Shown: piece by piece, positions 16,010-25,517 of the stretch
Numbering within the stretch: position 1 is the stretch's first letter
How the letters are laid out: every line of letters begins with the position of its first letter
Source of the DNA: Hyphomicrobiales bacterium
Lineage (GTDB): Bacteria; Pseudomonadota; Alphaproteobacteria; SPJN01
Length of the DNA stretch: 38,145 bases
Assembly: GCA_006844605.1 (NCBI GenBank)
Contig: SPJN01000009.1
Span: 1 to 38,145 of the forward strand
Direction: 5' to 3'
The notes under the pieces: generated by a model
What the model saw: only the letters and a program-made list of their open reading frames with translations
Database searches by the model: none
Told to the model about the DNA's origin: nothing
Position numbers and translations under genes: made by a program

Positions 16010-16939
16010 ATGCATATCAGGGTATTGGGGGCTGCAGCCGGGGGCGGTTTGCCCCAATGGAATGCCAACGGGCCTTATAATGAACGGGCCCGTGACGGTG
16101 ATCGGACCTGTCCTGCGCAAACCCAGTCGTCAATCGCGGTTTCTGCCGATGGTGAGCAGTGGGTGCTGTTCAACGCATCCCCTGACATTCGCCAGCAGTT
16201 GAACCAAACCCCCGCCCTGTGGCCGCAAGCAGGGCAGCGCCGCCATACGCCGATCCGCGCGGTGATTCTGACAAATGCAGACGTAGACCATATTGCTGGA
16301 TTGCTGACATTGCGCGAGCGGCAGGGCTATAGCCTTTATGGGTCATCCCGCGTGTTGGATGTGCTGGCCGGTAATTCTGTATTCAATGTTCTGAACCCTG
16401 ATTTTGTTGCCCGTCGCCCTACCACCTTGAACGTGCCGTTTGAACCTGTTGATGAGGCGGGCAAGGGCATCGGTCTGTTGGTGCGGCTGTTCCCCGTACC
16501 GGGTAAGGTTGCGCTGTTTCTGGAAGATGAAAGTTCAGAAAATTTTGGCACCACAGAGGGCGACACGGTGGGGGTCGAGATTATGGACCCGGCAACAAAC
16601 AAAACCGCCTATTACATACCCGGTTGTGCCGCCATGCCGCCGGAACTGGCTGACAGACTGAACGGCGCGCGCCTGGTGATGTTTGACGGCACATTGTTTT
16701 CCGATGATGAAATGGTCAAGGGCAAGGAAAGCCCCAAAACCGGTGCCCGCATGGGGCATATGAGCATTAGCGGACCTGATGGGACAATGGCTGCGTTTGA
16801 GTTGATCGATGTGCAGCGCAAGGTACTGATTCACATCAACAACACCAATCCCGTTTTGGCCCATGATAGTGACGAACGCGCAATAGTAGAGCGCGCGGGC
16901 TGGGAAGTCGCCTTTGATGGTATGGAGATTGCGCTGTGA
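16010..16939 (+). CDS. pqqB: PQQ biosynthesis protein PqqB
   Basis: 309 residues, usual length. It is a metallo-beta-lactamase-fold protein acting in an early oxidation step of PQQ formation (tyrosine hydroxylation has been proposed for the family). Visible family blocks: GAAAGGGLPQWN (7-18), TQSSIAVS (38-45), FNASPDIRQQL, the LTNADVDHIAGLL metal-site helix, MGHMSISG and the IHINNTNPVL strand near the C-terminus. The cysteine cluster usual in enterobacterial PqqB (WNCNCxxC) is missing: positions 19, 21 and 24 are Ala, Gly and Asn. AGGA lies 8 nt before the start. The stop overlaps the pqqC start. Confidence 0.96.
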   Translation: MHIRVLGAAAGGGLPQWNANGPYNERARDGDRTCPAQTQSSIAVSADGEQWVLFNASPDIRQQLNQTPALWPQAGQRRHTPIRAVILTNADVDHIAGLLTLRERQGYSLYGSSRVLDVLAGNSVFNVLNPDFVARRPTTLNVPFEPVDEAGKGIGLLVRLFPVPGKVALFLEDESSENFGTTEGDTVGVEIMDPATNKTAYYIPGCAAMPPELADRLNGARLVMFDGTLFSDDEMVKGKESPKTGARMGHMSISGPDGTMAAFELIDVQRKVLIHINNTNPVLAHDSDERAIVERAGWEVAFDGMEIAL

Positions 16940-17712
16940 CCAATTTGGAAGATTTGCGCGCAAATGGCTGGCAACTAACGCAGGCAATTTCGCCTGATGA
17001 GCTTGAGGCCGTGTTGCGCGCCATCGGGGCACAGCGGTACCACAATAATCACCCGTTTCATGAACGGATGCGGTCCGGTGCGTTAAGCAAAGGTGCCATG
17101 CAGGCATGGGCCTTGAACCGCTACCTTTATCAAAGCCGCATTCCCATGAAAGATGCTGCGCTTATGGCGCGAATGGTTGATACGGATTTGCGCCGTGAAT
17201 GGCGTCACCGGATCGAAGATCATGATGGCGTAGAAGGGGATGATGGCGGTATTGAGCGGTGGTTGAAGCTGGCAGAAGGGTTGGGCCTAGATCGTGATTA
17301 TGTCATCGCGGAAAGCGGTGCATTGCCGGCCACGCATTTTGCTGTTGATGCCTATATCCGCTATGTGTCTGACCAGTCATTGCTGGCGGCCATTGCCTCG
17401 TCCCTGACGGAACTGTTCGCACCAACGATTATCGCTGATCGGGTCAGCAATGTTCTGGCGAATTATGACTATGTGTCGAAAAACAGCCTTGCCTATTTTG
17501 ACAAGCGGATGACGCAGGCCCCACGTGATTCCGGCTTTGCCCTGCAATATTGCCGGGACAATGCTGTTGAATGCCGTGACCAGCAGGAGGTAATCGACGC
17601 CCTGTTGTTCAAGACAGGCATGTTGTGGGCGATGCTTGATGCGCTTGATTATTGCTATGTCAGCGATGTGGGGGCACCGCCCCCCGGCTGTTTCGTGCCT
17701 GACCCAGCATGA
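16936..17712 (+). CDS. pqqC: Pyrroloquinoline-quinone synthase PqqC
   Basis: 258 residues. PqqC is a cofactor-free oxidase that carries out the final ring closure and eight-electron oxidation to PQQ in the cytosol. The all-helical TENA/PqqC fold is recognisable from HPFHERMRSGALSK, ALNRYLYQSRIPMKDAALMAR, EWRHRIEDHDG and the NYDYVSKNSLAYFDKR segment. It begins with GTG in a GTGA overlap with the pqqB stop, implying translational coupling. An in-frame ATG is not available nearby, and the N-terminal sequence from this start aligns with the usual family length. Confidence 0.96.
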   Translation: MTNLEDLRANGWQLTQAISPDELEAVLRAIGAQRYHNNHPFHERMRSGALSKGAMQAWALNRYLYQSRIPMKDAALMARMVDTDLRREWRHRIEDHDGVEGDDGGIERWLKLAEGLGLDRDYVIAESGALPATHFAVDAYIRYVSDQSLLAAIASSLTELFAPTIIADRVSNVLANYDYVSKNSLAYFDKRMTQAPRDSGFALQYCRDNAVECRDQQEVIDALLFKTGMLWAMLDALDYCYVSDVGAPPPGCFVPDPA

Positions 17713-17725
17713 GTGTGATTAAGCC

Positions 17726-18007
17726 ATGACCACGCCTGATACAGTCTATCGTTATGCCCCCGGTGTGATGTTGCGCCATGACAAGCTGCGCGATGCCCAC
17801 ATCCTGAATGCGCCAGAAAAACTGATCGTGCTTGATGGTCCCGGCCACGCCATCGCCAGCCGGATTGATGGCGCACAAACAGTTGCGCAGATCATTGTGG
17901 CGCTGTGCGAGTTGACCGGCCTGCCCGATACGCAAATCGGCCCCGATGTCACCGGCTTCATTGATGACCTTGCCGGCAAGGGATTGATCCGGGCCGTGAC
18001 GCCATGA
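17726..18007 (+). CDS. pqqD: PqqA-binding chaperone PqqD
   Basis: 93 residues, the normal size of stand-alone PqqD. It is a RiPP recognition element that binds the PqqA peptide and presents it to the radical-SAM enzyme PqqE. The fold is suggested by APGVMLRHDKLRDAHILNAPEKLIVLDG followed by IASRIDGAQTVAQIIVAL and the C-terminal helix FIDDLAGKGLI. It starts 13 bp after pqqC and its end overlaps the pqqE start (ATGA). Confidence 0.94.
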   Translation: MTTPDTVYRYAPGVMLRHDKLRDAHILNAPEKLIVLDGPGHAIASRIDGAQTVAQIIVALCELTGLPDTQIGPDVTGFIDDLAGKGLIRAVTP

Positions 18008-19101
18008 ACCAAAACCACGCTGATCCGCCACTTGCCATTTTGGCTGAGCTTACGCACCGCTGCCCCTTGCGTTGTCCCTATTGTTCAAATCCAACTGCGT
18101 TGGTTGGTCGTTCGGGGGAGCTTTCGACAGCCGAATGGGCCGACGTGTTTCGGCAGGCAGCAGACATGGGGGCCTTGCAGGTTCATATGTCGGGGGGGGA
18201 GCCGGCCGCCCGCAAGGATTTGGAAAAATTGTGTCAGGCCGCCGTAGATGCGGGGCTGTATATCAACCTGATCACCTCAGGCTTGATGATAGACGGTGCG
18301 CGGCTGGACCGCTTGGCAGCCATCGGTGTGCCGCATGTGCAATTGTCTGTGCAGGGATCTGATGCCGCCATGTGTGATGCAGTCGGTGGCTATGACGGGG
18401 CATTTGCAATCAAGCAGGATTTTGCCCGCGCAGTTGTGGCGCGGGGAATTAGTTTGACGCTGAATGCCGTGTTGCACCGCGCGAACTGCCATCAGGCTGG
18501 TGACATGATCACAATGGCGCGCGATCTGGGCGCGGCAAGGATTGAGGTCGCCCACACACAATATTACGGTTGGGGCCTTTTGAACCGCGATGGGCTGTTG
18601 CCATCCCGCGACCAGCTAGATGACGTGACGCGGATTGTGGAACAGGCGCGCAAGGACAGTGGCGCCGACCTGCAAATTGATTATGTGGTGCCGGATTATT
18701 ACGCCGAAACGCCCAAGGCCTGTATGGCCGGGTGGGGGCGTCGGTTCCTGACGATTTCCCCCGAAGGTAAGGTGCTGCCCTGCCATGCTGCGGAAACTGT
18801 TGATCATTTGACGTTCGATACTGTGCGCGACAAGACTCTGTCTGAAATCTGGTATGACAGTCCCGCATTCAACACCTATCGCGGCACGGATTGGATGCCT
18901 GAACCCTGCCAGTCCTGCGACTTGAAAGAAGTTGATTGGGGTGGCTGCCGCTGTCAGGCGCTGGCGCTGGTTGGCGATGCGGGGGCAACTGATCCTGTCT
19001 GCAGCAAATCGGGCCAGCGTGAAAAGCTGTTGGACGCCTTGACGGATGCCGCCGTTTCCCCCAAAGCTGGCCCAGACATATGGACATATCGGCAGTTTTA
19101 G
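18004..19101 (+). CDS. pqqE: PqqA peptide cyclase PqqE (radical SAM)
   Basis: 365 residues. PqqE makes the carbon-carbon bond between Glu16 and Tyr20 of PqqA. The radical-SAM cluster ligands are Cys20, Cys24 and Cys27 (CPLRCPYC), with the MSGGEPAARKD SAM-binding strand near 60. The C-terminal SPASM domain carries the auxiliary iron-sulfur ligands in CMAGWG, LPCHAAE, EPCQSCDLKEVDWGGCRCQA and DPVC. It is coupled to pqqD by an ATGA overlap, and rmuC follows after 9 bp. No pqqF/pqqG protease gene is present here. Confidence 0.97.
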   Translation: MNQNHADPPLAILAELTHRCPLRCPYCSNPTALVGRSGELSTAEWADVFRQAADMGALQVHMSGGEPAARKDLEKLCQAAVDAGLYINLITSGLMIDGARLDRLAAIGVPHVQLSVQGSDAAMCDAVGGYDGAFAIKQDFARAVVARGISLTLNAVLHRANCHQAGDMITMARDLGAARIEVAHTQYYGWGLLNRDGLLPSRDQLDDVTRIVEQARKDSGADLQIDYVVPDYYAETPKACMAGWGRRFLTISPEGKVLPCHAAETVDHLTFDTVRDKTLSEIWYDSPAFNTYRGTDWMPEPCQSCDLKEVDWGGCRCQALALVGDAGATDPVCSKSGQREKLLDALTDAAVSPKAGPDIWTYRQF

Positions 19102-19110
19102 GGGCACGTC

Positions 19111-20490
19111 ATGATAGAGGTTTTTGCAATCGGTGTTGGCGTTGTAGCCATCATCCTGCTTGGTGTTGTGATTGCATTGCAAATGCGCGCCCGGCCAACA
19201 ACAACACCTGAAGTTGATGACGTATCGCCCCTGCGCGAACAGGTCGCCCGGCTAGAAGCTGAACGTGATGGCCTGATGAAATCGGTCGAACAATTGGGTG
19301 CTGACCTGTCAAAGGCTGAACACGCGCACACCGAATTGTCAGGGCACGCCTCATCCGTCCGGGAAAAATTGGCCGCAACTGAACAGGCATTGAAAAATGC
19401 CGAACAGCGTGTCGTTGAAATTCAGGAATCGCGGGATGAATTACGGCGAGAGTTTAAGGCCGCATCAGCTGAATCTGCCAAAACGCAAGGACAGGTGTTG
19501 CAGTCGCAGAACAAGGAACAGATGGACCTGATCCTGAAGCCTCTGAAAGAACAGATTGCCAAGTTTGAGGGCGAGTTGAAGAGCGCCCATAAAGATGCCG
19601 GACAAGAACGCGCGGTTTTGAAGGAGCAGATCGAAACACTTGGCAGCGTGTCCCAATCAATGGCGGTAGAGGCACAGGGGCTGACCCGTGCCTTGCGGGC
19701 GGATTCGCAAAAGCAGGGCGCTTGGGGCGAAATGGTTTTGGCGCGCATTTTGGAAGCGTCCGGTCTGCGGGAGGGAATTGAATATACCACCCAGCAAAGC
19801 GTGACGATGGATGATGGCAGTCGGCTGCGCCCTGATGTTGTAATCAATATGCCGAACGGTCAGAAAGTGGTGGTTGATTCCAAGGTGTCATTGACCGCCT
19901 TTTATGATCTTGAAAATGCCACTGATGGTGACGATGCTGACCGCGCTTTGAAAAGTCATGTCCGGTCAATCGAAGGCCACGTAAAAGGGTTGGGGTCAAA
20001 AGACTATCGCAAGGCCGCCGGATCAGACCTTGATTACGTGATCATGTTCCTGCCGATCGAGGGGGCATGGGCCGCTGCCTTGCGCGAACGCCAGGACCTG
20101 CCGATTTGGACAATGGATCAGGGCGTTACGATTTGTCCGCCATCCAACCTGCTGGCGATTTTACGGACCATCAACACATTGTGGGATGTCGAGCGCCGCA
20201 ATAAAAATGCTGAGGAAATAGCAGCGCGCGCCGGCGATCTGTATGACAAGTTTGTTGGCTTTGTCGAAACATTCAAAACAGCGCGCAAACAGTTGGGCAG
20301 TGCGATCAACAATCTTGATAAGGCTGAGGATCAATTGGTCGATGGGCGCGGCAATGTCGTGCGCCGGATCGAACAATTGCGGGATATGGGCGTGGCACCG
20401 AAAAAGCAATTGCCCCCCGAAATGACAGAGCGCGCCATCGAAACCGATGACGCGCCCGTGTTGATTGATAATCCTGACAAGCAGGATTGA
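19111..20490 (+). CDS. rmuC: DNA recombination protein RmuC
   Basis: 459 residues. An N-terminal membrane helix (about residues 3-22) is followed by a long coiled coil (about 35-190, rich in Glu/Lys/Ala heptads) and the RmuC nuclease-like domain (about 195-390) with the GAWGEMVLARILEASGLREG, DVVINMPNGQKVVVDSKVSL and FLPIEGAWAAAL motifs. RmuC limits inversion or rearrangement at short repeats; the conserved domain resembles restriction-endonuclease folds. It lies 9 bp after pqqE, so is probably read with the pqq operon although unrelated in function. It converges with the dehydrogenase gene, with only 15 bp between stops. Confidence 0.94.
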   Translation: MIEVFAIGVGVVAIILLGVVIALQMRARPTTTPEVDDVSPLREQVARLEAERDGLMKSVEQLGADLSKAEHAHTELSGHASSVREKLAATEQALKNAEQRVVEIQESRDELRREFKAASAESAKTQGQVLQSQNKEQMDLILKPLKEQIAKFEGELKSAHKDAGQERAVLKEQIETLGSVSQSMAVEAQGLTRALRADSQKQGAWGEMVLARILEASGLREGIEYTTQQSVTMDDGSRLRPDVVINMPNGQKVVVDSKVSLTAFYDLENATDGDDADRALKSHVRSIEGHVKGLGSKDYRKAAGSDLDYVIMFLPIEGAWAAALRERQDLPIWTMDQGVTICPPSNLLAILRTINTLWDVERRNKNAEEIAARAGDLYDKFVGFVETFKTARKQLGSAINNLDKAEDQLVDGRGNVVRRIEQLRDMGVAPKKQLPPEMTERAIETDDAPVLIDNPDKQD

Positions 20491-20505
20491 TTTGGGTGTG
20501 GTCTG

Positions 20506-22692
20506 TTACTCAGCGTCAGCTGCAGGGGCCAGGCCCAACTCTTCCAAAATGTAATCTGGCATGTATAGCGGATCTGTCGGTACATCGCCTTCCTGCGCGC
20601 GTGAGATGATGTAGGCCCGAATGGCGCGGACATCATCTGCATCCACAACATCAGAGAAGCTGGCCATGCCGCGTTCTTCCATTACGCCGTTCAGCACAAT
20701 ATCCTCATACATGTCGAACACTTCAGGGGCTGAATAACGCAGGTCCTGAATAACGCCGCCACCGACGGCACCGATGCCGTGGCAAACTGCGCAATTATCG
20801 GCAAATGCCTCAGATCCCATTTTAACAAGTTCTGCATTTTGGGAATCTTCGGTTGGGCCAACAGGCTCAGGCACGTCCATGACGTAACGCATGGGGTCAA
20901 GTTCGGCGTCGCCGCCCAACTTAAAGGTCAGCACCGTACCGCCGCGCGATACCCCGGCGGCCTTTGCAGCACGACCATAGGCCAGTGCATAGGCACCGCC
21001 CCAACCGGCCAAAACAGTGATGTATTGTTCACCATTCTTGGACCATGTCACGGGCGGGGCGATAACGCCTGTGCCCGCGGGGGCCTGCCACAATGTTTTG
21101 CCTGTTGTGGCGTTGTGGGCCTTAACAAAACCATCACCCGTACCTTGGAAAACCAGATTGCCGGCAGTGGTCAACACACCACCGTTCCAGCCGCCCCAAT
21201 GTTGGATGTGCCAGCGTTCCTTGCCTGCAACCGGATCCCACGCGATCAGCTTGCCTGCAAAAAACTCAGGCGGCGCATCGGTTTGGGTGCGCATGTCCTG
21301 ACCAAGGTTCCAGCTGCCGGGGCGGAACTTGAAGTTGTTGACGTCTGGCTCTGCCGCAGAGGTGATTTCCATTGCGGGAATGTAAACAAGGCCATTGTCC
21401 TTGTTATATGCCATCGGGTGCCAGTTATGCCCGCCAATCGGGATCGGGCTGACAACAGACCAGCGTCCTGAATAACGATTGTTGGGATTTTCAACCGGGC
21501 GACCGGTTTCCATATCCACATGACTTGCCCACACAACAGGGACATATTTTTCAGCAGACAAAAGCTCACCGGTTTCACGGTCAATGACATAGAAGAAACC
21601 GTTCTTCGGTGCCTGCATCAAAACTTTGCGTTTCTTACCCTTCCAGTCCAGTTCGGCCAGAATGATGTGCTGTGTTGCTGTGTAATCCCAGCTTTCGCCC
21701 GGTGTGGTCTGATAATACCACTTCATCTTGCCGGTATCAGGATCAATCGCAAGAATGGATGACAGGTAAAGATTGTCACCTCCATCGGGGCTACGGATGT
21801 CACGGTTCCAGGGGGAACCATTGCCGACGCCGATATAAATCGTGTTCAGATCGGGGTCATAGGCCATGCTGTCCCATGCGGTGCCGCCACCGCCCATTTC
21901 CCACCATTTTGCGCCGCCCCATGTTTTGGCAGCTTCGGCCAATTCGGGATGCTCAAACGGCTCGTCAGGATTGCCGGGCACTGTGTAAAAGCGCCAGACT
22001 TGTTCGCCGGTTTCTGTGTCATAGGCGGTTACAAAACCGCGCACGCCGAATTCAGCGCCACCGTTACCGATGATAACCTTGTCCTTCACGATGCGCGGTG
22101 CGCCTGTGATGGTATAGGGGGGCTTGCTGTCTACGGTATCGACGTCCCAGATTTTTTCACCGGTCTTGGCGTCAAGGGCAATCAAGTGACCATGAATGGT
22201 GCCGAAATAAACCTTGCCATTCCACACAGCAACGCCGCGATTGACGACGTCACAGCAGGCATAACGGCCCCAGCCACGCGGCACTTCGGGGTCATATTCC
22301 CACAAAAGCTCGCCCGTCAGTGCATCAAGCGCATAGACGATTGACCATGATCCGGTCAGATACATCACGCCATTATCAACGATGGGGCTGGCTTCCAAAC
22401 CCCGATCAGTGCCGGTTTCAAATGCCCATGCCAGGCCAAGGTCAGCAACTGTATCTTCGTTGATTTGGTCAAGCGGGCTGTAGCGTTGTTCGGAATAGGT
22501 ACGCCCGTGGGCCAGCCAGTTTTCCGGTTCGCTATCTGCGTTGATAATACGTGCCCCATCAATCTGGCCCGGTTCCATCGTTGCTTGTGCAACCTCGGCT
22601 GATTGTTCGGGTCCGCCTGAAATATAGATCAGACCTATGATGATCGCTGCAACTAACGCAGCGCCAAGCGCAAGGCGGCTTGAGTCACCCAT
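20506..22692 (-). CDS. PQQ- and haem c-dependent alcohol dehydrogenase (type II quinohaemoprotein)
   Basis: 728 residues from the ATG at 22692 (GGGAGA 6 nt upstream; the frame is open 19 codons further without support). An N-terminal hydrophobic segment (about 8-24) exports or anchors it in the periplasm. Residues about 55-600 are the eight-bladed PQQ propeller with W-motif repeats such as LDALTGELLWEY, LDAKTGEKIWD and YDTETGEQVWRF. The vicinal disulfide is Cys146-Cys147, metal ligands include Glu214 (GGAEFG) and probably Asn291, and the catalytic base is likely Asp336 (SWDYT). Thr338, two residues on, is where lanthanide-type enzymes have Asp, so calcium use is predicted. Residues about 620-705 are a cytochrome c domain: C634-x-x-C637-H638, with Met676 as likely axial ligand. 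The substrate (ethanol, other alcohols or aldehydes) is not determined. Confidence 0.93.
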   Translation of the reverse strand: MGDSSRLALGAALVAAIIIGLIYISGGPEQSAEVAQATMEPGQIDGARIINADSEPENWLAHGRTYSEQRYSPLDQINEDTVADLGLAWAFETGTDRGLEASPIVDNGVMYLTGSWSIVYALDALTGELLWEYDPEVPRGWGRYACCDVVNRGVAVWNGKVYFGTIHGHLIALDAKTGEKIWDVDTVDSKPPYTITGAPRIVKDKVIIGNGGAEFGVRGFVTAYDTETGEQVWRFYTVPGNPDEPFEHPELAEAAKTWGGAKWWEMGGGGTAWDSMAYDPDLNTIYIGVGNGSPWNRDIRSPDGGDNLYLSSILAIDPDTGKMKWYYQTTPGESWDYTATQHIILAELDWKGKKRKVLMQAPKNGFFYVIDRETGELLSAEKYVPVVWASHVDMETGRPVENPNNRYSGRWSVVSPIPIGGHNWHPMAYNKDNGLVYIPAMEITSAAEPDVNNFKFRPGSWNLGQDMRTQTDAPPEFFAGKLIAWDPVAGKERWHIQHWGGWNGGVLTTAGNLVFQGTGDGFVKAHNATTGKTLWQAPAGTGVIAPPVTWSKNGEQYITVLAGWGGAYALAYGRAAKAAGVSRGGTVLTFKLGGDAELDPMRYVMDVPEPVGPTEDSQNAELVKMGSEAFADNCAVCHGIGAVGGGVIQDLRYSAPEVFDMYEDIVLNGVMEERGMASFSDVVDADDVRAIRAYIISRAQEGDVPTDPLYMPDYILEELGLAPAADAE

Positions 22693-22808
22693 AATACTCT
22701 CCCTGAATGTCCCCTCTGATCGGCTGATTGCCAATCTGTGTGCGGGCACTATACAGTCTGGGCAAGGATTGACTCAAGTTAGAATTAACACGGTGTAAAG
22801 GGGCGGGT

Positions 22809-23651
22809 ATGGCGCAGACCTATAAAACGCTGAATGTCGATGAAAATGATAATGTTACGACCATCGCAATGGACCGTCCGAAAAGTAACAATGCCTGGAC
22901 CGGACGCATGCATATGGAGCTGCGCGCCGCCTTTGCCATTGCCAATCAAGACCCGGCCTGTGCCGTGATTGTCCTGACGGGCGCGGGAGAGCGGGGCTTT
23001 TGCCCCGGTGGGGATTTTCAGGCGCTTGAAGGGCACGCAGAACGGGGCAGCTATGATGATGGGCTAACGCCGGATGTTGTTGATCCGGTCCCGGACGCCC
23101 CCGCGCCATTTCAGGCGACTTTGACGTGGATGGTGGCGCTGGATAAACCGGTGATCGCGGCGGTGAATGGGGCCGCTGCAGGTGTCGGACTGGCGCTTGC
23201 CTGCCTTGCCGACATTCGGTTTGGGGTGAGAGGGGCCAAGATGACAACGGCCCACGGCAAGTTGAACCTGCCGGCTGAGTATGGTCTGTCATGGCTGTTG
23301 CCACGTATTGTCGGACTGGGCCGCGCTAATGATTTGTTGTTGACCAGCCGCAAATTTACGGGCGAGGAGGCAGCGCAGATGGGCCTGTTCAATCAGGCCT
23401 TTGATACAGTCGATGAGCTGCGGGCACATACCGCCGCCTATGCGGCTGATATGGCCATAACAGTATCACCCGGCTCCCTAACGGCGACAAAACGGCAAGT
23501 GTGGCTTGATCAAACCCGTGATTTGGCTGCTGCGGTTACCGAATCTGAGGCGCGTCTGGAACATATGATGACCGAAGCTAATTATAAGGAGGGGTTGTCC
23601 GCTTTGTTGAAGCGCCGGACGCCTGATTGGCTGCGTGCCAAAACGCAGTAA
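22809..23651 (+). CDS. Enoyl-CoA hydratase/isomerase (crotonase) family protein
   Basis: 280 residues, usual crotonase length. The oxyanion-hole segments are seen in GFCPGGDFQALEG and NGAAAGVGLALACLADIRFG; the C-terminal helix has the EANYKEGLSALLKRRTPDW pattern. The second catalytic Glu is present in PAEYGLSWLLPRIVG, whereas the first, normally in GGGxELA, is replaced by Ala in GVGLALA. The exact reaction (hydration, isomerisation or another acyl-CoA step) is therefore open. It is divergent from the dehydrogenase, with 116 bp between starts; a TTGACT box lies at 22769-22774. Confidence 0.9.
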   Translation: MAQTYKTLNVDENDNVTTIAMDRPKSNNAWTGRMHMELRAAFAIANQDPACAVIVLTGAGERGFCPGGDFQALEGHAERGSYDDGLTPDVVDPVPDAPAPFQATLTWMVALDKPVIAAVNGAAAGVGLALACLADIRFGVRGAKMTTAHGKLNLPAEYGLSWLLPRIVGLGRANDLLLTSRKFTGEEAAQMGLFNQAFDTVDELRAHTAAYAADMAITVSPGSLTATKRQVWLDQTRDLAAAVTESEARLEHMMTEANYKEGLSALLKRRTPDWLRAKTQ

Positions 23652-23747
23652 AGTGAGCCAATCTGGTTCATTGCCACAACGCGCCTGATCGGGTACAAGC
23701 CGCGATCAGATCAAGCATTATTTACAGATAAAGATTAAGGGTTACCC

Positions 23748-25430
23748 ATGGCCTCCAACCAATATGTCTACACCATGCAGGGCGTGTCCAAAACTTGGCC
23801 CGGCGGCAAGACGGTTCTGAAGGATATTCACCTGCAATTCCTGCCCGGTGCCAAAATCGGCATATTGGGTGTGAACGGCGCGGGTAAATCGACCCTTTTG
23901 AAGATTATGGCCGGGCAGCACACCGACTATACGGGTGAGGCATGGGCCGCCAAGGGTGTGAAAGTCGGGTACCTGCCGCAGGAACCTGACCTTGATCCCG
24001 CAAAGGACGCGCTGGGCAATGTGATGGACGGCGTTGGCGAAGTAGGCCGCCTGTTGGCCCGCTTTGATGAAATTTCCAACAAATTCGCTGAACCGATGTC
24101 CGATGAGGAGATGAATGACCTCATCACTGAACAAGCAGAAGTGCAGGAGAAGATTGAGGCAATGGACGCTTGGGACATCAACACCAAGGTCGAAATTGCG
24201 ATGGACGCGCTGCGCTGCCCGCCCGGTGACGCAGATGTGACCAAGCTATCTGGTGGCGAACGCCGCCGTGTCGCCCTATGCCGCTTGTTGCTGGAAAAGC
24301 CTGACATCCTGCTGCTTGATGAACCGACCAACCATCTGGATGCAGAAAGCGTCGCGTGGCTGGAACGGTTCTTGCAGGAATATGAAGGCATGGTCATGGT
24401 CGTTACCCATGACCGTTACTTCCTGGATAATATTACCGGTTGGATTCTTGAACTCGACCGCGGGCAGGGCATCCCTTATGAGGGGAATTATTCCGCCTGG
24501 CTTGAGCAGAAGCAAAAACGCCTGTCTCATGAGCAATCACAGGAAGAGGCCCGCCAGAAAACATTGGCAAAAGAGCTTGAGTGGATCAGGCAAAGCCCCA
24601 AGGCCCGTCAGGCTAAATCAAAGGCCCGTATCCGTGCCTATGATGAGTTGCTGCAACAGGCCGCTGACCGGACGCCGGGCAAGGCCCAGATCGTTATTCC
24701 CGTTGGTCCCCGTTTGGGCGATGTGGTGATCAAGGCCGAAGGCGTTGATAAAGGTTTCGGCGACGCATTGTTGATCGAAAACCTTGATTTCAATATTCCG
24801 CCCGGCGCCATTGTCGGTGTGATCGGTGCCAACGGTGCGGGTAAATCAACCCTGTTCAAAATGATCACTGATGTTGAAAAGCCTGATGCCGGGGCCATCA
24901 CAATCGGTGAAACGGTTAAGCTGGGTTATGTTGATCAATCGCGTGACCATCTGGCGGATGACAAAACGGTTTGGGAAGAAATCTCAAACGGTGACGACAT
25001 GATCGAATTGGGCAAGCATGAAGTGTCAAGCCGGGCCTATGTCGGCTCCTTTAACTTCAAAGGGTCAGACCAGCAGAAAAAGGTCGGCATGTTGTCAGGT
25101 GGTGAACGTAACCGCGTTCATTTGGCCAAGATGCTGAAGTCCGGCGCGAATGTCATCCTGCTTGACGAACCGACCAATGATTTGGACGTTGAAACATTGC
25201 GTGCGCTTGAAGATGCGCTGGAAAGTTTCGCAGGATCCGCCATTGTGATCTCGCATGATCGCTGGTTCCTTGACCGTATTGCGACACATATTCTGGCCTT
25301 TGAAGGTGACAGTCATGTGGAGTGGTTTGAGGGGAACTATCAGGATTATGAGGAAGACTATAAACGTCGCCATCCTGAGCTTGATGACCGGCCGCACCGC
25401 ATCCGCTTCAAGAAGTTCTCGCACGACTAG
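23748..25430 (+). CDS. ettA: Energy-dependent translational throttle protein EttA (ABC-F)
   Basis: 560 residues, close to the 555 of E. coli EttA. ABC-F proteins act on the ribosome, not in transport: EttA binds the E site and gates the first elongation steps according to the ATP/ADP ratio. Two ABC domains are visible. The first has Walker [10 protein letters not shown] (41-49) and signature [16 protein letters not shown] with [14 protein letters not shown]; the second has GANGAGKST and [15 protein letters not shown] with [10 protein letters not shown]. Between them is the basic linker helix pair ([11 protein letters not shown] to [18 protein letters not shown]) that contacts tRNA. The ending [10 protein letters not shown] is typical of EttA. 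No transmembrane segment. Confidence 0.96.
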   Translation: MASNQYVYTMQGVSKTWPGGKTVLKDIHLQFLPGAKIGILGVNGAGKSTLLKIMAGQHTDYTGEAWAAKGVKVGYLPQEPDLDPAKDALGNVMDGVGEVGRLLARFDEISNKFAEPMSDEEMNDLITEQAEVQEKIEAMDAWDINTKVEIAMDALRCPPGDADVTKLSGGERRRVALCRLLLEKPDILLLDEPTNHLDAESVAWLERFLQEYEGMVMVVTHDRYFLDNITGWILELDRGQGIPYEGNYSAWLEQKQKRLSHEQSQEEARQKTLAKELEWIRQSPKARQAKSKARIRAYDELLQQAADRTPGKAQIVIPVGPRLGDVVIKAEGVDKGFGDALLIENLDFNIPPGAIVGVIGANGAGKSTLFKMITDVEKPDAGAITIGETVKLGYVDQSRDHLADDKTVWEEISNGDDMIELGKHEVSSRAYVGSFNFKGSDQQKKVGMLSGGERNRVHLAKMLKSGANVILLDEPTNDLDVETLRALEDALESFAGSAIVISHDRWFLDRIATHILAFEGDSHVEWFEGNYQDYEEDYKRRHPELDDRPHRIRFKKFSHD

Positions 25431-25517
25431 GCCTTTCGCCTGACCCCATATGTGGTAGCATTTCCCTGTCGCAGGCTTGGGGGCCTGTTATGGGGCCTGC
25501 AATATGGGGGATATGCA

